A stretch of DNA of 64,000 bases, from NCBI RefSeq assembly GCF_014649695.1, contig NZ_BMTN01000001.1, forward strand, positions 496,001 through 560,000, read 5' to 3'. A program made the translations under genes and the position numbers. Positions 45,628-54,488 of the stretch are shown here, one piece after another. The notes below the pieces were generated by a model. The model did no database searches and was not told the origin of the DNA. It saw nothing but the letters and a program-made list of their open reading frames with translations. The number at the start of each line of letters is the position of its first letter. The first letter of the stretch is position 1. The stretch is from Streptomyces kurssanovii. GTDB taxonomy: Bacteria > Actinomycetota > Actinomycetes > Streptomycetales > Streptomycetaceae.

Positions 45628-46571
45628 CGGCCGGCCTCCTTGCGGGAACGGCGGCGCGCGATCAGGGCGTTGGCCCCGACGAGCACCAGGATCAGCAGGA
45701 ACATCACCCAGGCGATGGCGGCGGCACGGCCCAGGTGGAAGAAGCCCCAGCCCTGCTCGTACATGTACAGGCCGAGCGTCTGGTACTGGTGCGAGATGCC
45801 GCCGGAGATGGAACCCTCGAAGAGCAGCGGCTCACCGAAGAGCTGGGTGGCGCCGATGGTGGAGACGACCACGGTGAACAGGATCGTGGGGCGCAGTCCC
45901 GGGAGCGTGACGTGGAAGAACTGCCGCCACCGTGAGGCGCCGTCCACCTCCGCCGCCTCGTACAGCTCGCTCGGGATGGACTGCATGCCCGCCAGGTAGA
46001 TCAGCGCGTTGTAGCCGGTCCAGCGCCAGATGACGATGGTGGAGACGGCGATCTGCGAGGCGACGGTGCCGGTCTGCCAGTCGACCGGGCCGAAACCCAC
46101 CAGTCCCAGCACGTAGTTGATGAGCCCGAAGTCGCGGCCGAACAGCTGGGCGAAGACGAGCGTGGCAGCGGCCACGGAGGTGGCGTACGGCAGAAGCATC
46201 GCGGTCCGCAGGAAGGTGCGGCCACGCAGCCGGTAGTTGAGCAGGTGGGCCAGGCCGAGGGCCATCACCAGCTGCGGCACGGTGGAGATCACACCGATGG
46301 TGAACGTGTTGCGCAGCGCGGTCCAGAAGAACTCGTCGCCGAAAAGAGCGGTGTAGTTGCCGAGCCCGCGCCACTCCATGTCCCCCGGCGTCTGCAGCTC
46401 CACCCGGTAGAGCGAGACGAACGCCGTGTAGATCAGCGGGAAGAGCCCGAAGGCGGCGAACAGCGTGAAGAACGGGGCGATGTAGGCGTACGGCGAGACC
46501 TTGCGCCAGGCGCGCCGCACGGCCGGCGGCCGGGGCGGCGAGACCGGCTTCGCGGAAGCGGTGAGGGTCAC
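45624..46571 (-). CDS. Sugar ABC transporter permease, MalF/CebF type
   Basis: The product is 315 aa with six membrane segments (first near [23 protein letters not shown]) and an EAA loop [27 protein letters not shown]. It lies 108 bp after the binding-protein gene, with a hairpin between, and overlaps the next permease by four bases. It pairs with the MalG-type subunit to move an oligosaccharide, probably beta-1,3-linked, through the membrane. Confidence 0.93.
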   Translation of the reverse strand: MTLTASAKPVSPPRPPAVRRAWRKVSPYAYIAPFFTLFAAFGLFPLIYTAFVSLYRVELQTPGDMEWRGLGNYTALFGDEFFWTALRNTFTIGVISTVPQLVMALGLAHLLNYRLRGRTFLRTAMLLPYATSVAAATLVFAQLFGRDFGLINYVLGLVGFGPVDWQTGTVASQIAVSTIVIWRWTGYNALIYLAGMQSIPSELYEAAEVDGASRWRQFFHVTLPGLRPTILFTVVVSTIGATQLFGEPLLFEGSISGGISHQYQTLGLYMYEQGWGFFHLGRAAAIAWVMFLLILVLVGANALIARRRSRKEAGR

Positions 46572-46610
46572 GGTGCGGCCCTTCGAGGATGAGTCGGTAC
46601 GGGGCGGGGG

Positions 46611-46663
46611 CCTTCGGGCCGGGCCGGTGCGGGGAGTGGTCGGGATGCGGACCGGCCCGAAGG
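46611..46663 (-). terminator. Intra-operon hairpin after the binding-protein gene
   Basis: CCTTCGGGCCGG (46611-46622) and CCGGCCCGAAGG (46652-46663) make a perfect 12-bp stem, 17 bp after the binding-protein stop and before the first permease. Such stems usually stabilise or partly terminate the message so that the binding protein is made in excess. Confidence 0.65.
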
Positions 46664-46679
46664 AGCTGCTCGGCGGGCG

Positions 46680-47984
46680 TCAGCCGATGGTGTTCTCGAC
46701 GCCCTTCTTCGCGTTCCCCCACGCCTTCTCGGACGAGATGCCCTTGCGCTCGACCTCGCTCAGCGCGTTGGTGATCTGCTGGTTGACGTTCTGGTCGTGC
46801 ACACCGAGGACCTGGACCGGGGCCGCCTTGGCCGCGTCACCGAAGATCTGCCCGATCGGCGCGCCGGAGAAGTAGGGGTCGGTGGCGCCGGCGACCGTCT
46901 CGATCGCGCCGGTGGAGGAGGGGAAGTTGCCCTGCTTCTGGAAGAGCTTGGCCTGCTGCTCGGGGGCGGTGAGCCACTGGATCAGCTCGTACGCCTCCTT
47001 CTTGTGCTTGGCCGCGCGCGGCACGGAGAGGTAGGAGCCGCCCCAGTTGCCCGCGCCGCCGGGCAGCTTCGCGATGTCCCACTTGCCCTTGCCCGCGTCA
47101 CCGGCCTGGCCCTTGATGTAACCGAGCATCCAGGCGGGGCAGGGGATGGTGGCGAAGGAACCGGCCGCGAAGGCCTGGTTCCACTGCGGTGACCACTGGT
47201 CGAGCTTGGCGCTGAGGTCGCCCTCCGCCGCCTTGACCGAGGTGTCCCACGCGGTCTTCAGGGCCGGGTTGGTCTCCCAGATCAGCTTTCCGGAGGCGTC
47301 GTAGTAACGCTCCTCCTCCTGGCCGATCATGATGGAGAACAGGCTGCCGACGCTGTCCAGCCAGGCGCCCTTGGCGGGAGCCTTGGCCTTGTACTGCTTG
47401 CCCAGCTCGAGGTAGCCGTCCCAGGTCGACCACTTCTTCGCGAGTTCCTCGCGGTCGGTCGGCAGCCCGGCCTGCTTGAACAGGTCGGTGCGGTAGCACA
47501 TGGCCTCGGGGCCGACGTCGGTGCCGAGACCGAGGACAGCACCGTCCTTCGTCGTGGCGGCGGCCCACTTGGCGTCCGCGAACTGGCTCTTCAGCTTGTC
47601 CGCGCCGTACTTCTTCAGGTCCTCGAACTTGTCGGCCTGCTGCTGGGTGACCGACGCGATCCGGCCGACCTCGATGCCCTGGACGTCGGCGAGACCGCCG
47701 CCACCGGCGAGCCGGGTCTGCAGCGACTTCCAGTAGTCGGCCTCGTCCTCGGTGTCGGTCTGCTTGATCGTGATGTTCGGGTGAAGCTTCTGGTACTCCG
47801 CGTAGAGGCCGGCCTCCTTGTAGCCGAAGGAACCGAAGAGGTCGACGGTGAGCGTGACCTTCCCGCCCTCGCCGTCGGAGGCGGTGTCCGAGGAGCCGGA
47901 CCCGCAGGCGGCGAGCAGGGCCCCGGCGAGCGCGACCGCACCCAGGCGGACGGCGGCCCTTTTGGCGGCTCTGGCTATGGGCAT
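46680..47984 (-). CDS. Extracellular sugar-binding lipoprotein
   Basis: The product is 434 aa from ATG 47984, with AAGGGAGG upstream. The lipobox is in LAGALLAACGSGSS, so the protein is anchored to the membrane outer face. The rest is a family 1 solute-binding fold (VTLTVDLFGSFGYKEAGLYAEYQKLHPNITI, MCYRTDLFKQAGLPTD, PEQQAKLFQKQGNFPSS). By context it captures beta-glucan oligosaccharides for the two permeases. An operator palindrome sits 39-54 bp upstream, so it is likely repressed by the LacI protein of this locus. Confidence 0.92.
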   Translation of the reverse strand: MPIARAAKRAAVRLGAVALAGALLAACGSGSSDTASDGEGGKVTLTVDLFGSFGYKEAGLYAEYQKLHPNITIKQTDTEDEADYWKSLQTRLAGGGGLADVQGIEVGRIASVTQQQADKFEDLKKYGADKLKSQFADAKWAAATTKDGAVLGLGTDVGPEAMCYRTDLFKQAGLPTDREELAKKWSTWDGYLELGKQYKAKAPAKGAWLDSVGSLFSIMIGQEEERYYDASGKLIWETNPALKTAWDTSVKAAEGDLSAKLDQWSPQWNQAFAAGSFATIPCPAWMLGYIKGQAGDAGKGKWDIAKLPGGAGNWGGSYLSVPRAAKHKKEAYELIQWLTAPEQQAKLFQKQGNFPSSTGAIETVAGATDPYFSGAPIGQIFGDAAKAAPVQVLGVHDQNVNQQITNALSEVERKGISSEKAWGNAKKGVENTIG

Positions 47985-48022
47985 GGGAAGCCTCCCTTGG
48001 CTTCGGGGTGGGACGAGAGGGC

Positions 48023-48038
48023 TTGAGAGCGCTCTCAA
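48023..48038. promoter_or_regulatory. LacI/CebR-type operator 1 (importer operon)
   Basis: TTGAGAGCGCTCTCAA is a perfect 16-base palindrome in the leader of the binding-protein operon. Its core AGAGCGCTCT is of the CebR/LacI class. The same core occurs before the GH81 gene and before the repressor gene. Confidence 0.85.
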
Positions 48039-48137
48039 ATATGCGCTTGGAGCGTGCCCTCCGGTGACTCTTCGCGTCAAGACTCGAAGACATAACGGTC
48101 TGGACTCGGGGATCAACTCCCGGCTGTGTTCGGTCTA

Positions 48138-48191
48138 TTGACACTTGTGTTTCGGGGGTTTTACGTTTCGGCCATCTGAGAGCGCTCTCAG
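48138..48191 (+). promoter_or_regulatory. Promoter and operator 2 of the GH81 gene
   Basis: TTGACA (48138-48143), an 18-base spacer and TACGTT (48162-48167) form a likely sigma-HrdB promoter. The palindrome CTGAGAGCGCTCTCAG (48176-48191) covers the predicted start region, so repressor binding would block transcription directly. Confidence 0.75.
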
Positions 48192-48225
48192 CCACCCCTA
48201 CCCGTGATGACTTGAGGTGCCGTTC

Positions 48226-51018
48226 ATGCCAGCCCCCCGCACCAGGCCGGCCGCCGCGCTGGTCCTGGCCTCAGCCCTGGCCGCTGTCGGCCTGGGCCCG
48301 GCCGCCGCACCCGCGGCCGCCGCCACCGTCCCCATAGGCTCCGGCAGCTACTCCGACACCCGCCCCGCCGGAACGTCCGGACCGACCACCAACACCGGAG
48401 CACCGGTCACTCCCAAAGTGACCGCCGCGGCCAAGAGCCGGCCGGTGCCCACCAACGACTGGTGGTCCTCCCTCGCCTTCCAGCGCTACGGCGACAACCC
48501 GTACTCGACCCCCATGTACGGGCACCCCCTCACCTACCAGGCCACCGCCGGCGGCCTCGACGTGGGCTACCCCACCACCCCCGCGATCGTCGGCGACGGC
48601 CGCCAGTACGAGTTCGCCCACAAGCGCGACCTCACCATTGGCCTGACCGGCCTCAACTCTCCCGACACCAAGGCCGACGACTGGTCCGACTGGACCGTCA
48701 CCCCCTACTGGTCCGACGGCACCCGCACCCTGCGGACCACCATCGGCCACGGCATGCCGTTCGTATACGCCAAGGGCTCCGGCGGGAACGCCCAGATCAC
48801 CACCGCCGCCTCGCCCGCCGTCTTCGCCGACCAGGGCAACGTCCTCGGCATCACCGTCGCCGGACACCACTACGCCCTCTTCGCCCCGACCGGCAGCGAC
48901 TGGAACATCTCCGGATCCACCGTCACCGCGGGCCTCGGCTCCAAGGACTACTTCTCCGTGGCGGTCCTGCCCTCCACGGGGGCGCTCGCGACGTACAAGA
49001 AGTACGCCTACAGCTTCGTCACAGGCTCCCACGCCGCGTGGAGCTACACCGGCGGCACGGTCAAGGCCACGTACACGCTCACCACGGAAGCCAAGGAGGG
49101 GACCGAGCGCGGCACGCTCCAGGCCCTCTACCGCCACCAGTGGCTGAACACGACGGACCCGCTCACGAGCCACACCTACGTATCGCCGCGCGGCACCATG
49201 AAGGTGCGGGAGTCCGCCTCCTTCACCACCAGCCAGAAGGCATCCCCGGTGCTGCCGGCCCTGCCGAAGTCGGACGCCGTCGACACGGCCCGGCTGCGCG
49301 GCTACCTGAACGAGGTTGCGAACGCCTCCGACCCGTTCTCCGGCGCCACCGACACGTACTGGACCGGCAAGGCGCTCGGCCGCCTCGCCCAGCTCGTGCC
49401 CGTTGCCGAGCAGATCGGTGAGACCGGCACCCGCGACAAGCTCCTCGGCCTGATCAAGGGCAGGCTCCAGGACTGGTTCACCGCGGGCGGCGCGAACGAG
49501 TTCAGCTACGACAGGGACTGGAAGACCCTCACCGGCTATCCGGCCTCCTACGGCAGCGACACCGAGCTCAACGACCACCACTTCCACTACAGCTACTACG
49601 TGTACGCCGCGGCGATCGTCGCTCAGTACGACCAGGCCTGGGCCGCCGACTCCGCCTGGGGCGGGATGGTCAAGACCCTGGTGCGGGACGCCGCCAACGC
49701 CAGCCGCACCGACACGGCCTTCCCCTTCCTGCGCGGCTTCGACATCTACGCCGGGCACAGCTGGGCCTCCGGCCACCAGGGCTTCGCCGCCGGCAACAAC
49801 CAGGAGTCCTCCTCCGAGTCCACCAACCTCAGCGCCGCCCTCGTCCTGTGGGGTTCGGCCACCGGTGACACCTCGCTCCGCGATCTCGGCACGTATCTGC
49901 TGACCACGGAGGCGGAGTCGATCGCCCAGTACTGGTTCGACGCCGACGAGCAGGTCTTCCCGTCCTCGTTCGGCCACGACACGGCCGGCATGGTCTGGGG
50001 CAGCGGCGCCGCCTACGCCACCTGGTGGACCGCCAACCCCGAGGAGATCCACGGCATCAACGTCCTCCCGGTGACCGGCGGTTCGCTCCATCTCGGTGGG
50101 GAGAAGGCCGCGATCCGGCGCAACATCGCCGAGATGGAGCGCGAGAACGGCGGCCCGGCCGTCGAATGGCGCGACATCCTCTGGGAGTTCCAGTCGCTGG
50201 CCGACCCGGCGGCGGCCAAGGCGAAGTGGGACGCGGGCCACGCCGGCTACACCCCCGAGCAGGGCGAGTCGAAGGCCCACACGTACCACTGGATCTCCAC
50301 GCTGGACCGGCTGGGCGCGCCCGACACCACGGTGACCGGCAACATCCCGACGTCCGCCGCCTTCACCAAGGGCACCACCCGGATCTACGCCGCGCACAAC
50401 CACGGCGCCACGGCCCGCACGGTGACCTTCTCCGACGGCAAGACCCTCTCCGTGCCCGCCCGTTCCACCGCGACGGGCACCGGCACCGGAGGCGGCGAGC
50501 CCGACCCCGACCCGGAGCCGCCGACCGGCAACACCTTCCAGCTGCGCAGCGGAGGCGCGCTGACCACGGCCACCGGCGGCACGGCGGGCAGCGACACCAT
50601 CGCCTCCGCCGGCGGCGCCAACCACGACGGCACCCCGCACCAGCCGCTCGTCTACGAGATCCGGGGCGTCAACGGCACCCTCACCCCGGGCGCTTCCACC
50701 GCGTTCCGCCTCCAGGTCGACGCGGGCAGCACGGTCGGACTCGGCCAGCAGGCGCGCATCAGCTACGACCTCACCGGTGACGGCACCTTCGAGCGGACGG
50801 AGACGTACCACTACTTCGCGACCGACCCCGTCACCGGCTGGGAGGAGTACGCGCACTCCCGTGGCCTCAAGGCCTCCACCGGGACGCTCGGCAACCTCAA
50901 CGGCGGCACCGTACGCCTCGAGGTGTGGAGCGCCATCGGCAACGGCACCGCCAAGCTCCAGACCGGCACCGACAAGTCGGTGCTGGTGATCCCCTACAGG
51001 TCAACTACCGGGGACTGA
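48226..51018 (+). CDS. Secreted GH81 endo-beta-1,3-glucanase with CBM56
   Basis: The product is 930 aa from ATG 48226. GTG 48217 is in frame but overlaps the ribosome site. A Sec signal (ALVLASALAAVGLGPAAAPAAAA) is followed by a GH81 domain, about residues 50-740. It has VPTNDWWSSLAF, NEFSYDRDWKTLTGYPASYGSDTELNDHHFHYSYYV (catalytic acids region) and NNQESSSESTNLS. A Pro/Asp/Glu linker follows near 770. The C-terminal module, about 780-930, has LRSGGALTTATGG, GGANHDGTPHQPLVYEI and TDPVTGWEEY, matching CBM56, a beta-1,3-glucan binder. It should cut laminarin-like or fungal-wall glucan outside the cell. Confidence 0.93.
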   Translation: MPAPRTRPAAALVLASALAAVGLGPAAAPAAAATVPIGSGSYSDTRPAGTSGPTTNTGAPVTPKVTAAAKSRPVPTNDWWSSLAFQRYGDNPYSTPMYGHPLTYQATAGGLDVGYPTTPAIVGDGRQYEFAHKRDLTIGLTGLNSPDTKADDWSDWTVTPYWSDGTRTLRTTIGHGMPFVYAKGSGGNAQITTAASPAVFADQGNVLGITVAGHHYALFAPTGSDWNISGSTVTAGLGSKDYFSVAVLPSTGALATYKKYAYSFVTGSHAAWSYTGGTVKATYTLTTEAKEGTERGTLQALYRHQWLNTTDPLTSHTYVSPRGTMKVRESASFTTSQKASPVLPALPKSDAVDTARLRGYLNEVANASDPFSGATDTYWTGKALGRLAQLVPVAEQIGETGTRDKLLGLIKGRLQDWFTAGGANEFSYDRDWKTLTGYPASYGSDTELNDHHFHYSYYVYAAAIVAQYDQAWAADSAWGGMVKTLVRDAANASRTDTAFPFLRGFDIYAGHSWASGHQGFAAGNNQESSSESTNLSAALVLWGSATGDTSLRDLGTYLLTTEAESIAQYWFDADEQVFPSSFGHDTAGMVWGSGAAYATWWTANPEEIHGINVLPVTGGSLHLGGEKAAIRRNIAEMERENGGPAVEWRDILWEFQSLADPAAAKAKWDAGHAGYTPEQGESKAHTYHWISTLDRLGAPDTTVTGNIPTSAAFTKGTTRIYAAHNHGATARTVTFSDGKTLSVPARSTATGTGTGGGEPDPDPEPPTGNTFQLRSGGALTTATGGTAGSDTIASAGGANHDGTPHQPLVYEIRGVNGTLTPGASTAFRLQVDAGSTVGLGQQARISYDLTGDGTFERTETYHYFATDPVTGWEEYAHSRGLKASTGTLGNLNGGTVRLEVWSAIGNGTAKLQTGTDKSVLVIPYRSTTGD

Positions 51019-51074
51019 AGTACCGGGCTTGCACAGCGTGGCAGCACTGGCGGTGATGCCACGTTTGCGTCCTG

Positions 51075-51098
51075 CCGCACCCCGGTGCCGGGGTGCGG
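51075..51098. terminator. Hairpin downstream of the GH81 gene
   Basis: CCGCACCCCGG and CCGGGGTGCGG form a perfect 11-bp palindrome around TG, 57 bp past the glucanase stop. It probably terminates that gene. It could instead be the end structure of the adjoining TnpB-like remnant. Confidence 0.65.
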
Positions 51099-51163
51099 CT
51101 GGGGCAGTTGACGGTGCCCCGCGTCGCCACAACTCCAGGCCTCTGGCGCGGATGTTGCGGGAG

Positions 51164-51473
51164 CTCGCAGGCCCGGCGGTAGCGCTGCGACCCCGGCCTG
51201 CCCACGTTCCCCGCCCGCAGGTTGGCCCTCAAGGTGGTGTAGGCGTCACAGGTTTTCTTGATCACATGCTGGGGCCGCCTGCGCCCCCAGACCCCACCGC
51301 GTCTTCACCTGCTCGTAGGTGTGCTTACGCAGGGAGAAGTTCTTGAACTCGCCTCGCTCGAACGCGACCCCGCTCACCCAGGTGGCCGCCTCGTTGCAGA
51401 CACGCAACGTCGCCTCGAGCGCCGCCGCCTGCACCGACGTCGGCATCAGCCTCACTTGCACGACCAGCTTCAC
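51164..51473 (-). pseudogene. IS200/IS605-type TnpB (OrfB) N-terminal remnant
   Basis: From GTG 51473 the reverse strand reads VKLVVQVRLMPTSVQAAALEATLRVCNEAATWVS, then ALRKHTYEQVKTRWGLGAQAA-like sequence, which is the start of a TnpB-type protein. Near 51263 a one-base shift moves the homology to another frame (IKKTCDAYTTLRANLRAGNVGRPGSQRYRR), after which it ends. The RuvC catalytic part is entirely missing. It sits between the GH81 and repressor genes. No TnpA or intact terminal palindromes are visible. The region 51474-51728 shows no gene. Confidence 0.75.
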
Positions 51474-51728
51474 GCTCACCGACCGTATACACCCGTACGA
51501 GCCAATATCACATGTTCCCGAACCGTTCACCCCACCGAGTGACCCGCACCCCCGCCCCCGCCACCCCGGCTCGCCCCGACAGCCGCTACACGTCCGGCAA
51601 CCGCAGCGGATGCCAGGGCACTCCACGCCACGACCGCATCGATGCGAACCTGCCGAGGCTGAAGCCCGGGTCCCTCGCAAGAATTCGATGAACCGCTCCC
51701 CCCACAGGAACGCGGCGGGTGTCGGACG

Positions 51729-52754
51729 TCAGGCCGATGCCCGCCGCACCAGTGTGGTCGGGGTGATGACAGAGGCGGGGGCCTCACCGCCCGCCTCGTT
51801 CAGCAGCCGCATCAGCAGCCGGACCATCAGCCTGCCCATGCCCTCGACGTCCTGGCGCACCGTGGTCATGGCCGGCTCGGTCGTCCCGACGACCGAGGCC
51901 ATGTCGTCGAACCCGACCAGGGCCACGTCCTCCGGCACCCGGACACCGCGCTCACGCAAGGTGCGCAGCGCGCCCGACGCCATCAGGTCGTTGGAGACGA
52001 AGACGCCGTCCACGTCCGGGCGGCGGTCGAGCAGCTCGGCCATCGCCCGCGCGCCGCTCTCCTCGGTGAAGTCACCCTGGCAGAAGAGACCGGGGTCGGC
52101 GTCCACCAGGACGTCGTGGTAGCCGTCTATGCGGTCCAGTGCGGAGGTCTGGTCGCGGGGGCCGGCGATGTGCGCGATGTTCCTGCGGCCCAGCGAGACC
52201 AGGTGGCGCACCGCCTCCCGGGCGCCGCCGCGGTTGTCGGCGTCCACGTAGGGCACGGCGAGATCGGAACCGGCGGCGGGACGCCCGCCGAAGACCGTCG
52301 GGATCTTCGTCCTGCCGATGAGCGCGGGCAGCCGGTCGTCGTTGTGGAGGGAGAAGGCGAGCGCGCCGTCGACGTGGCCGCCGCCGAGGTAGCGGGCGAT
52401 CCGGTCATGGTCCCCGGGGCCCTCCACCCACAGCAGCACCAGCTGGGAGTCGTGCGCCGTGAGCTCACGGCTGATGCCCCGGACCTGCTGCTCGAAGAAC
52501 GGGTCGGAGAAGATCCGGAACTCCGGCTCCGCGATGATCACCGCCACCGCGCCGTTGCGCCGGGTGACCAGGGTGCGCGCAGCGTGGTTCGGTACGTATC
52601 CGAGCTCCTCGACCGCCTTGCGTACCTTGTCGACCAGAGGTGCGCGCACACCGGCACCGCCGTTGACGACCCGGGAGGCCGTGGCACGGGAGACGCCAGC
52701 GCGCGCCGCGACGGCTTCCAGGGTGGGGCGGGACCCCGTGGTCTGCTCGGTCAA
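51729..52754 (-). CDS. LacI-family repressor, CebR-like
   Basis: The product is 341 aa. TTG 52754 is chosen because GAGGAG lies eight bases upstream. The helix-turn-helix and hinge are at residues 10-60 (TLEAVAARAGVSRATASRVVNGG, VEELGYVPNHAARTL). The periplasmic-binding-like effector domain follows (GHVDGALAFSLHNDDRLPALI, VFVSNDLMASGALRTLRERGVRVPEDVALVGFDD). The three TGAGAGCGCT-type sites in the locus, one in its own promoter, mark it as the regulator of the glucanase, importer and beta-glucosidase genes. The inducer is probably laminaribiose or a related glucoside. Confidence 0.92.
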   Translation of the reverse strand: MTEQTTGSRPTLEAVAARAGVSRATASRVVNGGAGVRAPLVDKVRKAVEELGYVPNHAARTLVTRRNGAVAVIIAEPEFRIFSDPFFEQQVRGISRELTAHDSQLVLLWVEGPGDHDRIARYLGGGHVDGALAFSLHNDDRLPALIGRTKIPTVFGGRPAAGSDLAVPYVDADNRGGAREAVRHLVSLGRRNIAHIAGPRDQTSALDRIDGYHDVLVDADPGLFCQGDFTEESGARAMAELLDRRPDVDGVFVSNDLMASGALRTLRERGVRVPEDVALVGFDDMASVVGTTEPAMTTVRQDVEGMGRLMVRLLMRLLNEAGGEAPASVITPTTLVRRASA

Positions 52755-52843
52755 GGCGGGCGCTCCTCGTCTGCTCCGGTGCTCCGGCACGCCGGTCGGT
52801 GGCATGATCCGATACCGACAGGATATCCGCCCCGGCCGACCGT

Positions 52844-52857
52844 CTGAGAGCGCTCCC
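52844..52857. promoter_or_regulatory. LacI/CebR-type operator 3 (repressor gene)
   Basis: TGAGAGCGCTCCCA is an imperfect copy (one mismatch in the dyad) of the two operators near 48.0-48.2 kb, about 90-103 bp upstream of the repressor start. It suggests autoregulation. The remaining sequence to 53122 shows no further gene. Confidence 0.8.
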
Positions 52858-53122
52858 AGCTCGGGCGCAGGCTCAGGTGCGTGGACGGGCCGGCCCGTCG
52901 GCAGGGCGAACCGTCCGGGCGCGGATGCCGGCCACACCGGCCCAAGGCCTGCAGACTGTGCCGGGACGGGACATCTGCCGCGAGCCGGACGGGCCCGCCT
53001 CTCCCAAGCGCACCGCAAGCAGCCGACGTTGACCGCCCCCTGTCGCGGCGCAGCCGGCCGGAGTACGTTTCCGGGGCCACGCCGATACGTGTACCGGACC
53101 GGATCCCCGGAGGCAGTATCCG

Positions 53123-54409
53123 ATGACGTCCCGAATCCGTGTCCGCACGCTCGCCCTGACGGCAGCCGCCGCAGCGCTCGCGGTGCCCCTGGTCACCGGC
53201 CCCGCCGAAGCGGCGTACACCGCACCCCGTACGGGCTTCGAGGACAGCGGCGGCGCGCGCTGGACCGGCGAGGACGAGGAACGGGCCTTCCTCGCCGCCG
53301 TCGACCGCGGCAGCCGGCGGATGTCCGTGGAGCGGATCGGCGCGACCGGACAGGGCCGTCCGCTGCGGCTCGTCCACCTGGGGAACGAGACGTCCGCGCA
53401 CACCGTGCTCCTGATCTGCAGTCAGCACGGCGACGAGCCGGCGGGCCGCGAAGCCTGTCTGACCACGGTCCGCGACCTCGCGTTCGCCCGGGACGACGGG
53501 ACCCGCCGGCTGCTGTCCCGCACCCGTCTGCTCGTCCTGCCCACCGCCAACCCCGACGGCCGTGCCGCCGGCACCCGTGGCAACGCGGACGGCGTCGACG
53601 TCAACCGCGACCACATCGCGCTGAGGACGGCGGAAGGACGGGCCGTCGCGGCGGTCGTACGCGACCGGCAGCCGGACATCATCTACGACCTGCACGAGTA
53701 CGGCGCCACGCCGCCCTACTACGACAAGGACCTCTTCGACCTGTGGCCCCGGAACCTCAACACCGACGCCGCCGTGCACCATGAGGCGCGGACCCTGTCC
53801 GGGACGTACGTCCGGCCGGCCGCGCACCGTGCGGGCCACTCCACCGGCACGTACGGCATCTGGACGGACCCCGTCACCGGCGAGCCGCTCCGGCAGACCG
53901 CCGGCGACGGACAGGAGCGCATCCTGCGCAACGCGAGCGGAGTCAAGCACGCGGTGGGACTGCTGATCGAGAGCCGCGTCGACGCGCTGACCCCGCAGGA
54001 GAAGGCCGACCCCGCGCTCAACCACCGCCGCCGGGTCGACAGCCAGCTCGCAGCTCTGGGCGGGCTGTTCACCTTCAGCGCCGACCGGCTCGGCCGGATC
54101 GAGGCCGCCACCGGAGCGGCCCGGCGCGCGGGCTTCGCGGACCGCGGGCCGGTGTACCTCGGCGGGGCCGACAATGACCCGGCGGGACCTGAGGAGATGG
54201 TTCAGGACCCGCCCTGCGCCTACCGTCTCGACGCAGGCCGGTACGCCGCGGTCAAGGACGAACTGGCTCTCCACGGCATCTTCGCCCGGCCCGTCGCCGA
54301 CGGCGCCGTCGTACCGCTGCGGCAGTCCCTGCGGAATTTGGTCCCGCTGCTGCTCGACACCCGTGCGGCCTATCGCATCACCACGGGAGAACCGGTGGAA
54401 GCCTGTTGA
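53123..54409 (+). CDS. Secreted M14-family zinc carboxypeptidase
   Basis: The product is 428 aa from ATG 53123, with CGGAGG upstream. A Sec signal ending AEAA is followed by the M14 fold: [11 protein letters not shown] supplies the zinc-binding His and Glu, [11 protein letters not shown] a second His, [24 protein letters not shown] the substrate-binding Asn-Arg loop, and LLIESRVD the catalytic glutamate. Such enzymes trim C-terminal residues of peptides or peptidoglycan stems. It is monocistronic. Confidence 0.88.
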   Translation: MTSRIRVRTLALTAAAAALAVPLVTGPAEAAYTAPRTGFEDSGGARWTGEDEERAFLAAVDRGSRRMSVERIGATGQGRPLRLVHLGNETSAHTVLLICSQHGDEPAGREACLTTVRDLAFARDDGTRRLLSRTRLLVLPTANPDGRAAGTRGNADGVDVNRDHIALRTAEGRAVAAVVRDRQPDIIYDLHEYGATPPYYDKDLFDLWPRNLNTDAAVHHEARTLSGTYVRPAAHRAGHSTGTYGIWTDPVTGEPLRQTAGDGQERILRNASGVKHAVGLLIESRVDALTPQEKADPALNHRRRVDSQLAALGGLFTFSADRLGRIEAATGAARRAGFADRGPVYLGGADNDPAGPEEMVQDPPCAYRLDAGRYAAVKDELALHGIFARPVADGAVVPLRQSLRNLVPLLLDTRAAYRITTGEPVEAC

Positions 54410-54488
54410 TACCGGGAGGAGAGTGACTCGTGTGGTAGGGGGTAGCGGGGAGTGAAATCAGGCTCCGCGGAATCATGAAAGGTGCCCC

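Noticed and set aside
48271-50856. 861-codon leftward open frame opposite the GH81 gene
   Set aside because: It is composition driven and has no motif. The rightward frame carries intact GH81 and CBM56 modules.
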